A stretch of 64,000 nt of DNA, taken from positions 682,001 to 746,000 of the forward strand of contig OX638323.1 of the NCBI GenBank assembly GCA_951812715.1, read 5' to 3'. The notes under the pieces are model-generated. The model was not told where the DNA came from. It was given only the letters and a program-made list of their open reading frames with translations, and did not search any database. This DNA comes from an uncultured Pseudohongiella sp. (GTDB lineage: Bacteria > Pseudomonadota > Gammaproteobacteria > Pseudomonadales > Pseudohongiellaceae). Positions 54,026-62,042 of the stretch are shown piece after piece (position 1 is the first letter of the stretch; every line of letters begins with the position of its first letter). A program made the translations under genes and the position numbers.

Positions 54026-56317
54026 TCACGACAGCCCCCGCAGGCGGCGCGTCATCCAGTCCAGGCAAAGCAGGCCGATCAGCAAGGCCAGCAGCCAGGG
54101 CTCGTCCCACAAGTCGATCCGCACATCCCTGGAATAAGCATTGGGCGTGAATTCGATGGAATCGGGTAGCTCCGCGGCGTCGTTCAAATCGAAATAACTG
54201 CCCCCAGCCGCGGCCGCCATGCGGCCAAGCAGGCCGCGGTCCATGCCGGCGTTGTTGTACTCGCGCAAGGACGGCGTGACCACGATCGCCGCCTGTTTTT
54301 CGGATCCTTCCTCGCCGGCGGCGCTGGTTACATCGACCAGCAGGTCGAATACACCTTCCTGGTCCGCGGTGAACGAAGCACGGTAGACGCCGTCCTCATC
54401 GATATTCCATTCCATCGGCTCGTCCGTGACCTCGTCGAGGGGATTGATGGTCTGAATCCACAAGGTAGCGTCGTTGTCGGGTTCGTATTGCTCATCGAGC
54501 ACCCGGGCGGTTACTTGCACTTCGTCGCCGATATTGTAGAACTCGCGATCGAATTCCAGCGTTACCCGGTCTGGCGCGGAAACCGCCAGCCAGCGCAGCA
54601 TCTGGCGCCAAAGCGTTTCATGAGACTGGTTTTCCGAGTGCATCATCATCTGCCAGCGCCAGGTGCTGGCGGTGGTCAGCGCAATCACCCTGCCGCTGCC
54701 GTAACGCTGGGTGACAATTACCGGCAACGCCTGATTCTGAAATTGCAGGGATGGATGTTCCAGCAGCACTTCGGCGCCCGGTTTGATCCGGCCGGTGACA
54801 TAAACGCCTTGCAGATCCGGCAATTGCGACCAGGCAAACAAATTGTCCGAGTCCTCGCCGGCCAACCGCAGCAGCGGTGAAAACTCGCCGTTTCGCGTCA
54901 GCCGGGGGCGGAACAGGCCGCCGGCGGGATGATCGCCGCGGCGAATGCCGCCACGCAATCGCGGCGGCAGAAAATTCTCCTCCACCAGGGTAACCGGAAG
55001 AATATCCACCAGCGGCGTACCGATGAATTCCTCATCGACCATGCCGCTTTTCAGCAGACCGCCGCCGCGTTCGGCGACGAATCCCTCAATCATCCGCAAC
55101 TGATCGTTATTGAAGAATTCCCGTTCGATATCGCCGAGGATGATCGCTTCGTATTCATACAGCAAATCCTTGCTGCGCGGGAAGCCTGCGGCGAGTTCGG
55201 TCGGTGACTTGATGCCCTGGCGATAGTATTTTTCGGGACCGGTCTGCAAATAAGTCGCTAGCCGCAGGGATTCGTCGTCTTCCAGCGCCCGCCGGATGAA
55301 CTTGTACTCATTGCGCGGATGCCCTTCGATATAAAGGATATCGAGTGGCGGTTTGTCGGCATTGTCCACCAGGAAACTGTAGAAATTGTTCTGCTCGATG
55401 ATCTCGCCGGGTTGCACGTCAACCGTCAGATCGTAAACGATGCGTTCAGAGCGCGACGGCGTGACTTCGAGGCTGAAACGCTGGGAGACGCCTTCGGCGC
55501 CGAGGGTGACGACATCGCTGCTGACCGCGGTTTCCCCGTCCAGCACCGCGATTTCGACTTCCTGGCCGGAGTAGCCCTGATGACGCAAGGCCGCGGTCAC
55601 GGTGAATACCGATCCTTCGAGCACCGTGCGGGCGGCGCTGACATCGACAATGCCGATATCCAGCGGAATATCCTCCTGTCCTACGCCAACGGTGAACACC
55701 GGAATCTGACGATTGCCGAATTCCTGGGCCGTGATCAGTGGATCGACGTTGCTGTTATCGGCGCCGTCGCTGACCAGCACGATGCCGCCCAGCGGCAGAC
55801 CGTCCAGTTGGTCCGCCACGGCTTCCAGCGCCTGACCGACGGCGGAACCGGCGCCGGATGCGCCAAGATCGCCGTCGTCGCCGATCCGCCGGGTAGTCTG
55901 ATCGAAGGCGAAAGTTCTGAGCTGGAAGGATTCGGCAAGCTCTTCCACCACGGGTCCGGCGAGAAATTCGGCCGCCGCCGCTTGCCGGCGGGTACGGCCG
56001 TCAACATCGGCGATGGACATGCTCTGGGAGTTATCGAGCACAACGGCGAGGTAGGTGTCCTGTGGCGAAACCTGGCGGGTATTCACCACCGGCCGCAGCA
56101 AACAGAACAGGATCAGCATGAGCACCGCCGAACGCAGGCCGATAAACCAGACCTTCCAGCCGGGCGACAACGGCCGCGTGGTTCGATAGTAGCTCAGCCA
56201 GACCGCGGCGACGATCAGCAATGCGAACAGGCCGAACAATTCAAGGCTGACGCCATAGGCAAAACTCAGCGTGCCCTGTTGTATCGCGGAAAGTAAAGTG
56301 GGCTCGGTTACTTGCAT
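54026..56317 (-). CDS. VWA-domain membrane protein with glutamine-amidotransferase-like domain
   Basis: A 763-residue protein. Two N-terminal helices (LELFGLFALLIVAAVWLSYY and GLRSAVLMLILFCLLRPVV) precede a VWA domain (VVLDNSQSMSIADV MIDAS). A middle amidotransferase-like domain (LDILYIEGHPRNEYKFIRRAL, then YEAIILGDIEREFF) lacks an obvious catalytic cysteine. An immunoglobulin-like region and C-terminal helix (WLLALLIGLLCLDWMTRR) follow. It begins 2 bp after DUF4175. It is probably a membrane-fixed partner of MoxR. Confidence 0.83.
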   Translation of the reverse strand: MQVTEPTLLSAIQQGTLSFAYGVSLELFGLFALLIVAAVWLSYYRTTRPLSPGWKVWFIGLRSAVLMLILFCLLRPVVNTRQVSPQDTYLAVVLDNSQSMSIADVDGRTRRQAAAAEFLAGPVVEELAESFQLRTFAFDQTTRRIGDDGDLGASGAGSAVGQALEAVADQLDGLPLGGIVLVSDGADNSNVDPLITAQEFGNRQIPVFTVGVGQEDIPLDIGIVDVSAARTVLEGSVFTVTAALRHQGYSGQEVEIAVLDGETAVSSDVVTLGAEGVSQRFSLEVTPSRSERIVYDLTVDVQPGEIIEQNNFYSFLVDNADKPPLDILYIEGHPRNEYKFIRRALEDDESLRLATYLQTGPEKYYRQGIKSPTELAAGFPRSKDLLYEYEAIILGDIEREFFNNDQLRMIEGFVAERGGGLLKSGMVDEEFIGTPLVDILPVTLVEENFLPPRLRGGIRRGDHPAGGLFRPRLTRNGEFSPLLRLAGEDSDNLFAWSQLPDLQGVYVTGRIKPGAEVLLEHPSLQFQNQALPVIVTQRYGSGRVIALTTASTWRWQMMMHSENQSHETLWRQMLRWLAVSAPDRVTLEFDREFYNIGDEVQVTARVLDEQYEPDNDATLWIQTINPLDEVTDEPMEWNIDEDGVYRASFTADQEGVFDLLVDVTSAAGEEGSEKQAAIVVTPSLREYNNAGMDRGLLGRMAAAAGGSYFDLNDAAELPDSIEFTPNAYSRDVRIDLWDEPWLLALLIGLLCLDWMTRRLRGLS

Positions 56318-56319
56318 TC

Positions 56320-59300
56320 TCAGCGCGCCGTATCGTCCGAGCCTTGCTGTTCCGATAGTACGCGATAATATTCCTGCACCAGGTCGCGGTATTCGTCCGG
56401 TATGTCTTCCTCGATGGTCGCGTAAAGCCGCTCATTGATCTGCTCGAGTTCGGCCTGGGCGCGCAGCGCGCCTTCGAGTTCGATCACCGGCTCTAGCAAG
56501 GCTCTGAACAACTCCGGCTGATTCAGGAAGTCCTCGATATCCTGGCGGCTTATCTGCCGGGTCACCGAACGCGCATTGCCCCAGGGCAGATTGCCGCCAT
56601 CGGTGCGGATTTCTCCCCCCGAACCGTAGCGGTCGGCGCCGAGTTGGCGCGAACCGCCACGCTGACCGCCCTGCTGGGCGCCACCCTGGGCATTGCCGCC
56701 CTGTTGCGCCTGCTGCTGCATCTGCTGGTTGATCCGCCGCGCCAACTGCCGGGCTTGCTGCAATTGCTCGCGCAATTCACCCACGTTCGGCATGCCCGGT
56801 CCCGGTTGATCGCCGTTTTCGTTGTAAGAAAGAATCTGTCGTTGCAGTTGTTCCAATTGTTCACGCAGTTCCTGGGCGTTGCTGGCGGCCTGCTGCAAGG
56901 GGTCGCCCGCGGCGCTGTCCGGATCGAGCGCCGCCAGACCGCGGGCAAATCCTTCGATCCGATCCTCCAGCGACTGTTCGATATCCACCGCGAGATTGAC
57001 CATGCCGTTGCGCAGAATTCGGTTGCTGGTCTGCATCTCTTCGCGGATGGGACGCAGTTCGCGAGTCGCTTGCTGAGCCTGGGAGAGCAGGCGCTGATCC
57101 TCGTTGCCGCCGCGGGCGATCACCGCCCGCAACATATCCTCGATTTCCTCGACATCCCGCTGCTGGCGCTGCTGCGATTCAATCAGTTCCCCGAGGTCTT
57201 CGTCATCGCGCACCGACTGCCGGGTCTGACCCAGGCCGATCTCGCGGCTCGCCTCTTCCATGGCTTCGCGCAATTCGCGCTGCCGATCGAGTAGTTGCTG
57301 GCCGCGCTGGCCGAGATTGCGCGCCAACTGGTTGACCGAGCGATCGGCCTGCTCGCCGAGTTGCTCCTGCTGGCGGCGCAGGTTTTCCAGAGCTTTCTGG
57401 CTGCGCGCGGCGGCAATCGACGGCGAATCGCTCGCGGCCGCCTCCTGCATCTGCCTGGCCGCCTGTTGCAAGGCCGAAGTTTGCTGGGAATCGCTGCCCG
57501 CGCTTTGCCCGCCCTGCCCTTGCGCGGCGCCGGAACTTTGCTGGCCGCGGGACATCTGCCGCGCCAGTTGCCGCGCTTCCTGGCTCAATTGTTCCTGCTG
57601 GCGCATCAGCCGCTCAAGTTCGCGCCGCTTCTGCTCTTCGGTCAACTGCTCGGCGCGGCGGGCGAGATTGCGCTGGGCGCGGGTCAGCCCTTGCTGGCGC
57701 CGGGCCAGTTCCTCGAGTTTGTTCGCTTCTTGCTGCTGCTGGGCGCTCTGACCGCGGTTGTTGGGATTTTCATATCGGTTTTCAAGTTGCCCCAACTCCA
57801 TTTCGAACAGTTCCCGCAGATCTTCGCGTTCCTGCCTGTCGGCGCCGCCGCCTCCGCCGCCTCCCTGCCGCATGCCGATTTCGGTGCGGTTGATGTTGGC
57901 CTCTGCCTTGAGTATGTATTGCAGCGCGGCCTGTTCGGGCCGCAAGGCGCTGGTAATCTGCAACAGATCAAGCTCCTCGGCGGCCAGGTTCATCTGGTCG
58001 ATGGCCAGCGACAGGTTTGCCACCGCCTGATCGTAGGAATCGTCGGAAAAATTGAGCCGTTCCGCCAGCCGGTCGATGGACCTGCGCGCCCTGCTGGTGG
58101 CTTCCTTCTGGGATTCGGCGATGATTTCGGCGTCCGCGGCAAATTCTTCCGGCGACGCCCGGTCTTGCCGGTTTTTCAGCTTCCAGGTCGCGGCGATAAT
58201 GTCTTTCTGGATGGTGACCAGCGCGCTGCTGTCGCCGCCCTGACCGCCGCCACCGCCACCGCCGCCACCCTGGCCACGGCGAAATTCCTGGTCGGTGGGA
58301 ATCACTTGCAGGAAATAAATGTCGGATATGACCTCGCTGGGACCGTCAAGGCCGTTGTTGTCCGTCAGCGTCAGGTAGTAACTGACGAAGTCCCCGGGTT
58401 CGACCGCGAGATCCTCGAGATAGATCAATTGCTCTCCAGAGACGCTGCGCCCGCGGTCCGCGGGCAGAAAATCGACCACTACCTCGTCCGCGCCCACGAC
58501 GCTGTAATTGAGATCGAATCTGGTGAGACCGTAATCGTCGCTGGCATCGACCTCAAGGATTACTTCTTCGAGGGGCATGACGTCCTGGTCGCGGCCGGGC
58601 CGCCGCAACGCGAGTTCGGGCGGCTGGTCGGCGATGGCCCTGATGTAATAGTCGAGAGGATCAAGGCTCGACAGGCCGGAGTGATCGGTGGCCTGAACCC
58701 GGTACACGCTATCCTGGCTGACCGTAAAAGCAATGCTGCCGACATTGCCGTCGACTTCCAGCGGCAAACCGGGCATGGGCTCGCCTGCCGCGGCCGGATC
58801 GAATTCGAGGCGCGCTTCGGCGATTGCCTTGTTGAAGGTCACGCTGACCGCGACTTCGGTACCGGCCGGCGCGACCAGATCGCCGCCATCCTCTTCGAAC
58901 AAATCTTCCATGCCGGTGTAGTCGGGATAGTCGAAGGCCACATCGATCCGTTCGACTCGTGGCAAATCATAGACGCTGATCCGGTATTGCCGGGAATTGC
59001 GCGCGCCGCCCTGATTGAAGGTCACGTAGTAGACGGTATCCTCCCGCAGGCTCGGGACATAGTAACTGAACGAGGCGCTGTCGCTGCCGCGACCGTCCTG
59101 ACTCATCGCCATATCGCGCCAGTTGACGTTGTCGTCCTGCAAGCGCAAGGTGACCGCCGCCGGGGCCGCTCCGGTCACTCGCGCCGCCACGGCGAGACCG
59201 TCGCCACGCTGCAATTCCACGTCTCCGGGCTCGATGACAATCTCGATATTCGGCGGCAATTCGCCGGCCGCCACGAGTTCGGCGGCGTCGAAGGGCCAGA

Positions 59301-59856
59301 GCAGACCGCTCAGGGAGTCCTTGAGCGATTCCGAAGACGACAGGGTCACGGTAACCACGAGCACGGCGGCCATGCCCGCGACGAATCCCAGCCAGGAGCG
59401 TCCCACCGGCGTAATGGCTTCCATTTCCCGCTGCTGGCGCACCATGTGCCGTTCCGCGTCCTGCCACAATTGGGCGATGAACTGCCGCGACACGCCGCGG
59501 CGGCCGAAGCGCAGTTCGTCCTCGGTGAATTCCAGCGAGGTCAGCAGCCGCTGTTCCAGATCGGGAATACGATCTTCGACATAATGCGCCAGACGGCTGA
59601 AAGTGGCGTGGCGGCGGCGCAACACGCCGAACAGCCGCCAGCATAGCAGCCCGATGCCCGCCAGCAGGATCGCCAGCAGCGGCAGCGTTGCCACCGGCCC
59701 CGGCTGCAGCCAGTTATATAGCAGGGAAAAGCCAAATATCAGCAACGCGCATACGGCAAAAAACAGACTGAGTTGGCGCACGACGAAAAAAGTGCCGCGG
59801 CGGCGGCGAAGTTCGTCAAGCGTGGCGCGCAAACTTTCGAAAGTGGGGTGTGTCAT
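56320..59856 (-). CDS. DUF4175 family protein, large membrane-anchored coiled coil
   Basis: A 1178-residue protein, first of the operon. Two N-terminal helices (FFAVCALLIFGFSLLYNWL and LLAILLAGIGLLCWRLFGV) lead to beta domains in the periplasm (VERIDVAFDYPDYTGM), then a glycine tract (GQGGGGGGGGGQGG, about 530) and a long Gln/Arg/Glu-rich coiled coil (ELERLMRQQEQLSQEARQLARQM). The C-terminus (GGEIRTDGGNLPWGNARSV) is family-typical. DUF4175 proteins belong to MoxR/VWA operons; function unknown. The 239 bp upstream show no clear promoter. Confidence 0.85.
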   Translation of the reverse strand: MTHPTFESLRATLDELRRRRGTFFVVRQLSLFFAVCALLIFGFSLLYNWLQPGPVATLPLLAILLAGIGLLCWRLFGVLRRRHATFSRLAHYVEDRIPDLEQRLLTSLEFTEDELRFGRRGVSRQFIAQLWQDAERHMVRQQREMEAITPVGRSWLGFVAGMAAVLVVTVTLSSSESLKDSLSGLLWPFDAAELVAAGELPPNIEIVIEPGDVELQRGDGLAVAARVTGAAPAAVTLRLQDDNVNWRDMAMSQDGRGSDSASFSYYVPSLREDTVYYVTFNQGGARNSRQYRISVYDLPRVERIDVAFDYPDYTGMEDLFEEDGGDLVAPAGTEVAVSVTFNKAIAEARLEFDPAAAGEPMPGLPLEVDGNVGSIAFTVSQDSVYRVQATDHSGLSSLDPLDYYIRAIADQPPELALRRPGRDQDVMPLEEVILEVDASDDYGLTRFDLNYSVVGADEVVVDFLPADRGRSVSGEQLIYLEDLAVEPGDFVSYYLTLTDNNGLDGPSEVISDIYFLQVIPTDQEFRRGQGGGGGGGGGQGGDSSALVTIQKDIIAATWKLKNRQDRASPEEFAADAEIIAESQKEATSRARRSIDRLAERLNFSDDSYDQAVANLSLAIDQMNLAAEELDLLQITSALRPEQAALQYILKAEANINRTEIGMRQGGGGGGGADRQEREDLRELFEMELGQLENRYENPNNRGQSAQQQQEANKLEELARRQQGLTRAQRNLARRAEQLTEEQKRRELERLMRQQEQLSQEARQLARQMSRGQQSSGAAQGQGGQSAGSDSQQTSALQQAARQMQEAAASDSPSIAAARSQKALENLRRQQEQLGEQADRSVNQLARNLGQRGQQLLDRQRELREAMEEASREIGLGQTRQSVRDDEDLGELIESQQRQQRDVEEIEDMLRAVIARGGNEDQRLLSQAQQATRELRPIREEMQTSNRILRNGMVNLAVDIEQSLEDRIEGFARGLAALDPDSAAGDPLQQAASNAQELREQLEQLQRQILSYNENGDQPGPGMPNVGELREQLQQARQLARRINQQMQQQAQQGGNAQGGAQQGGQRGGSRQLGADRYGSGGEIRTDGGNLPWGNARSVTRQISRQDIEDFLNQPELFRALLEPVIELEGALRAQAELEQINERLYATIEEDIPDEYRDLVQEYYRVLSEQQGSDDTAR

Positions 59857-60095
59857 AAGGAGTCCGTCAATTGATTTTGCCGTTCAGTGACGTCCGTGCC
59901 CGCGGCGGATGAACAGTTCCGGCCAAGCTCAAATATCCCACCATCCCCACAATGAATGCAAGCTCGGATCAGGCTAATTTCCCGTATGACGACGGAATTG
60001 CCGGCCGCCGGAACATGACTCCGGAGCAGGCCGGATCACGAACTTGAGCTGCCGCGGCGACGGATGCACGCCCGCGGCCAAAGTTGCGGCAAAGG

Positions 60096-60680
60096 CTAGC
60101 GGTCGCGGCGGTGGTATTCGGGATTGGGCATCATGTCGACGCCGGTCGCCACGCGGTTCGACATATTGAAAAACCCGGCGGTGTCCGCGATGTCGAAAAT
60201 CTCGTCGTCGCTAAATCCCGCTTCGCGCAAGGCGGCGCGATCCCGATCGTCGACCAGGTTGGGGCTGACGGTAAGCTTGCAGGCGAAATCGAGCATGGCG
60301 CGGCGCCGCGCGGAGAGCTTGGCGACGCGATAATTGATGGCCAGCATCTCTCCCAATTCCGGGTCGCCGGACAGTTTCCGCACCGCCTGGCCATGAGCGA
60401 CGACACAGTAGTAACAGTGATTGGCGGATGAGACGACAACGGCGATCATTTCACGTTCCAGCTTGCTCAAGCCACTCTCGCCCAGCATCAGCTCGTTATA
60501 GAACGAGACAAAATTCTTCAGCTTTTCCGGCCGTGAAGCATAGGCAAGCAGCACATTGGGCACCAGCCCGAGTTTTTCCTCGCAGACCGCGAAATATTTT
60601 TTCATGTCGTCGTCGAGTCGCGCTTCGAGTTGCTGCGCCGACGCCGTTTTCAGCGCCATGATGTGTGAAGGCTGCGGCAT
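60096..60680 (-). CDS. AhpD-like peroxidase-related protein (CMD family)
   Basis: A 194-residue carboxymuconolactone-decarboxylase-fold protein. The redox motif is SSANHCYYCVVAHG: CxxC followed by the conserved histidine, as in AhpD-type peroxidases. FFNMSNRVATGVDMMPNPEY is the typical C-terminus of the peroxidase-related subgroup. It probably removes peroxides with a thiol donor in the cytoplasm. The NUDIX gene precedes it by 18 bp on the same strand, and a GST precedes that, suggesting a stress-related cluster. Confidence 0.85.
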   Translation of the reverse strand: MPQPSHIMALKTASAQQLEARLDDDMKKYFAVCEEKLGLVPNVLLAYASRPEKLKNFVSFYNELMLGESGLSKLEREMIAVVVSSANHCYYCVVAHGQAVRKLSGDPELGEMLAINYRVAKLSARRRAMLDFACKLTVSPNLVDDRDRAALREAGFSDDEIFDIADTAGFFNMSNRVATGVDMMPNPEYHRRDR

Positions 60681-60698
60681 GGTAATTTTCCTCGCGGA

Positions 60699-61313
60699 TC
60701 AGCCGGCGTTTGCCGGACAGCCCATTTCCATGGGACGGTAGTGATCGGAATCGGGAGGAAATACCCGAATCCGAAAATTTCTCAGGCCCCGCTCAAGCTC
60801 ATCCAGATCGTCGTAAACACTGATATCGGACAAGGTGACCCGGGTCGGCCGCGGCAGCACGAATTTTCCCTCGCGGGCGTCCTGTAGCGCCCGCCGCGGC
60901 GAAAGCCAGCGAAAATCACTGATTTCGTCGTGATCGATCTTCACCGCGGCCTGACGATATACCGGACAGACAAAGAACCAGGTGGCGAACCGGCGCGGCA
61001 GGCCCGGCGGCGTGGTCCAATGGCCGACGTGTATCAACCGGTCTTCGTCGATTTCCAGACCGGTCTCTTCGTGAGTTTCGCGCAGGACCGCCTTGCGCGC
61101 GGCCGGGTACTCCCGCCCGGCGCCGGCTTTCTCGAAATCTTCAGCGTCGATACGGCCGCCGGGAAAAACCCAGTGGCCGCCATGAAAGACCAACCGGGCG
61201 TTCCGTTTCAGTAACAGCACTTCAATCCCGCCGCCGGAATCCGCCCGCCGCGCCAGCACCGCGGTCGCGGCCGGAACCGGTTCCTTAACCGGGGCGCTAT
61301 TTTGCCGTTGCAT
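60699..61313 (-). CDS. NUDIX hydrolase
   Basis: A 204-residue protein starting at ATG 61313 (MQRQNSAPV). The Nudix box appears as VFPGGRIDAEDF followed by AVLRETHEETGLEI (REuxEExGu), with an insertion between its halves as in the NUDT7/8/19-like group that cleaves CoA derivatives. It hydrolyses nucleoside-diphosphate-linked compounds; the exact substrate is not known. The frame is open upstream to 61472 but overlaps the GST gene there. It lies between GST and AhpD-like genes on the same strand. Confidence 0.82.
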   Translation of the reverse strand: MQRQNSAPVKEPVPAATAVLARRADSGGGIEVLLLKRNARLVFHGGHWVFPGGRIDAEDFEKAGAGREYPAARKAVLRETHEETGLEIDEDRLIHVGHWTTPPGLPRRFATWFFVCPVYRQAAVKIDHDEISDFRWLSPRRALQDAREGKFVLPRPTRVTLSDISVYDDLDELERGLRNFRIRVFPPDSDHYRPMEMGCPANAG

Positions 61314-61351
61314 GATTTTGCCTTGCGTACTGAACGTGTTTTTCCGGGTTG

Positions 61352-61978
61352 TCAGGCCGCGGCCTGGTCCGCCATCACCCGTTGGATCGTCGGCCGCTGA
61401 TTGAGCAGATCGAGCAGCGCCCGGATATTCGGCACTTCGTTGTAGGCATCCCAGTCCAGAGCCTTGTGGCAAACCACGGTTGCCAGGCCGGCGGTGAACC
61501 GGAAATAAAAATCGGCATACGTGATCTCGCCGCCGGCGAGATAGGGATCGAAGCTGGCCAGGGTTCCCAGGCTGGCGAATCCTCGTTCAAGCAGCTCGCG
61601 CACGGCTGCCTTTTCGTCGGCGGCAGCCGGTCGGTTGAAGAATACGTCTCCATACAGGCGCCGCGCCGGCAATTCGATATATAGCTCAATGTGGCGCATC
61701 AATTCCCGCACCTTGGCCCTGGCGAAAGCGTTTTCGGGATAAAAGCCCGGCCCCTCGCCGAGGTCGTCGAGGTAGTCGATGATGACGCCGGTTTCGGTGA
61801 GGAAACCTTCCCCGGTTTCAATGCAAGGCACCTTGCCCATGGGACTGCGGACCAGATAGTCCGGATCCCGGTTGGGACTGACCGTGATCTCTTCGAAGGC
61901 CATGCCCTTCTCCAGCAGGATCGCTTTCAGGATACAGTAATAATTGCTCAGGTTGATGCCGTAGAGTTTTATGGTCAC
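61352..61978 (-). CDS. Glutathione S-transferase
   Basis: A 208-residue GST. The N-terminal thioredoxin-like domain (KLYGINLSNYYCILKAILLEKGMAFEEI, with VPCIETGEGFLTET and the cis-proline/ES-like contact) binds glutathione; the C-terminal helical domain (about 90-205) has AGGEITYADFYFRF, the conserved aspartate capping motif. It conjugates or reduces electrophiles in the cytoplasm. It lies 38 bp before the NUDIX gene and 64 bp after the MltD-like stop's neighbour region. Class is uncertain. Confidence 0.82.
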   Translation of the reverse strand: MTIKLYGINLSNYYCILKAILLEKGMAFEEITVSPNRDPDYLVRSPMGKVPCIETGEGFLTETGVIIDYLDDLGEGPGFYPENAFARAKVRELMRHIELYIELPARRLYGDVFFNRPAAADEKAAVRELLERGFASLGTLASFDPYLAGGEITYADFYFRFTAGLATVVCHKALDWDAYNEVPNIRALLDLLNQRPTIQRVMADQAAA

Positions 61979-62042
61979 AAAGGTATTCCTGTATTAACGG
62001 GCAGCCGCGGGCGGTGGGAAACCGCCCGGCGCCGCGGATGGA

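Noticed and set aside
57295..59646. Long plus-strand open frame (783 codons) opposite DUF4175
   Set aside because: It is the mirror of a GC-rich coding strand; DUF4175 on the minus strand has clear domains, the plus frame does not.
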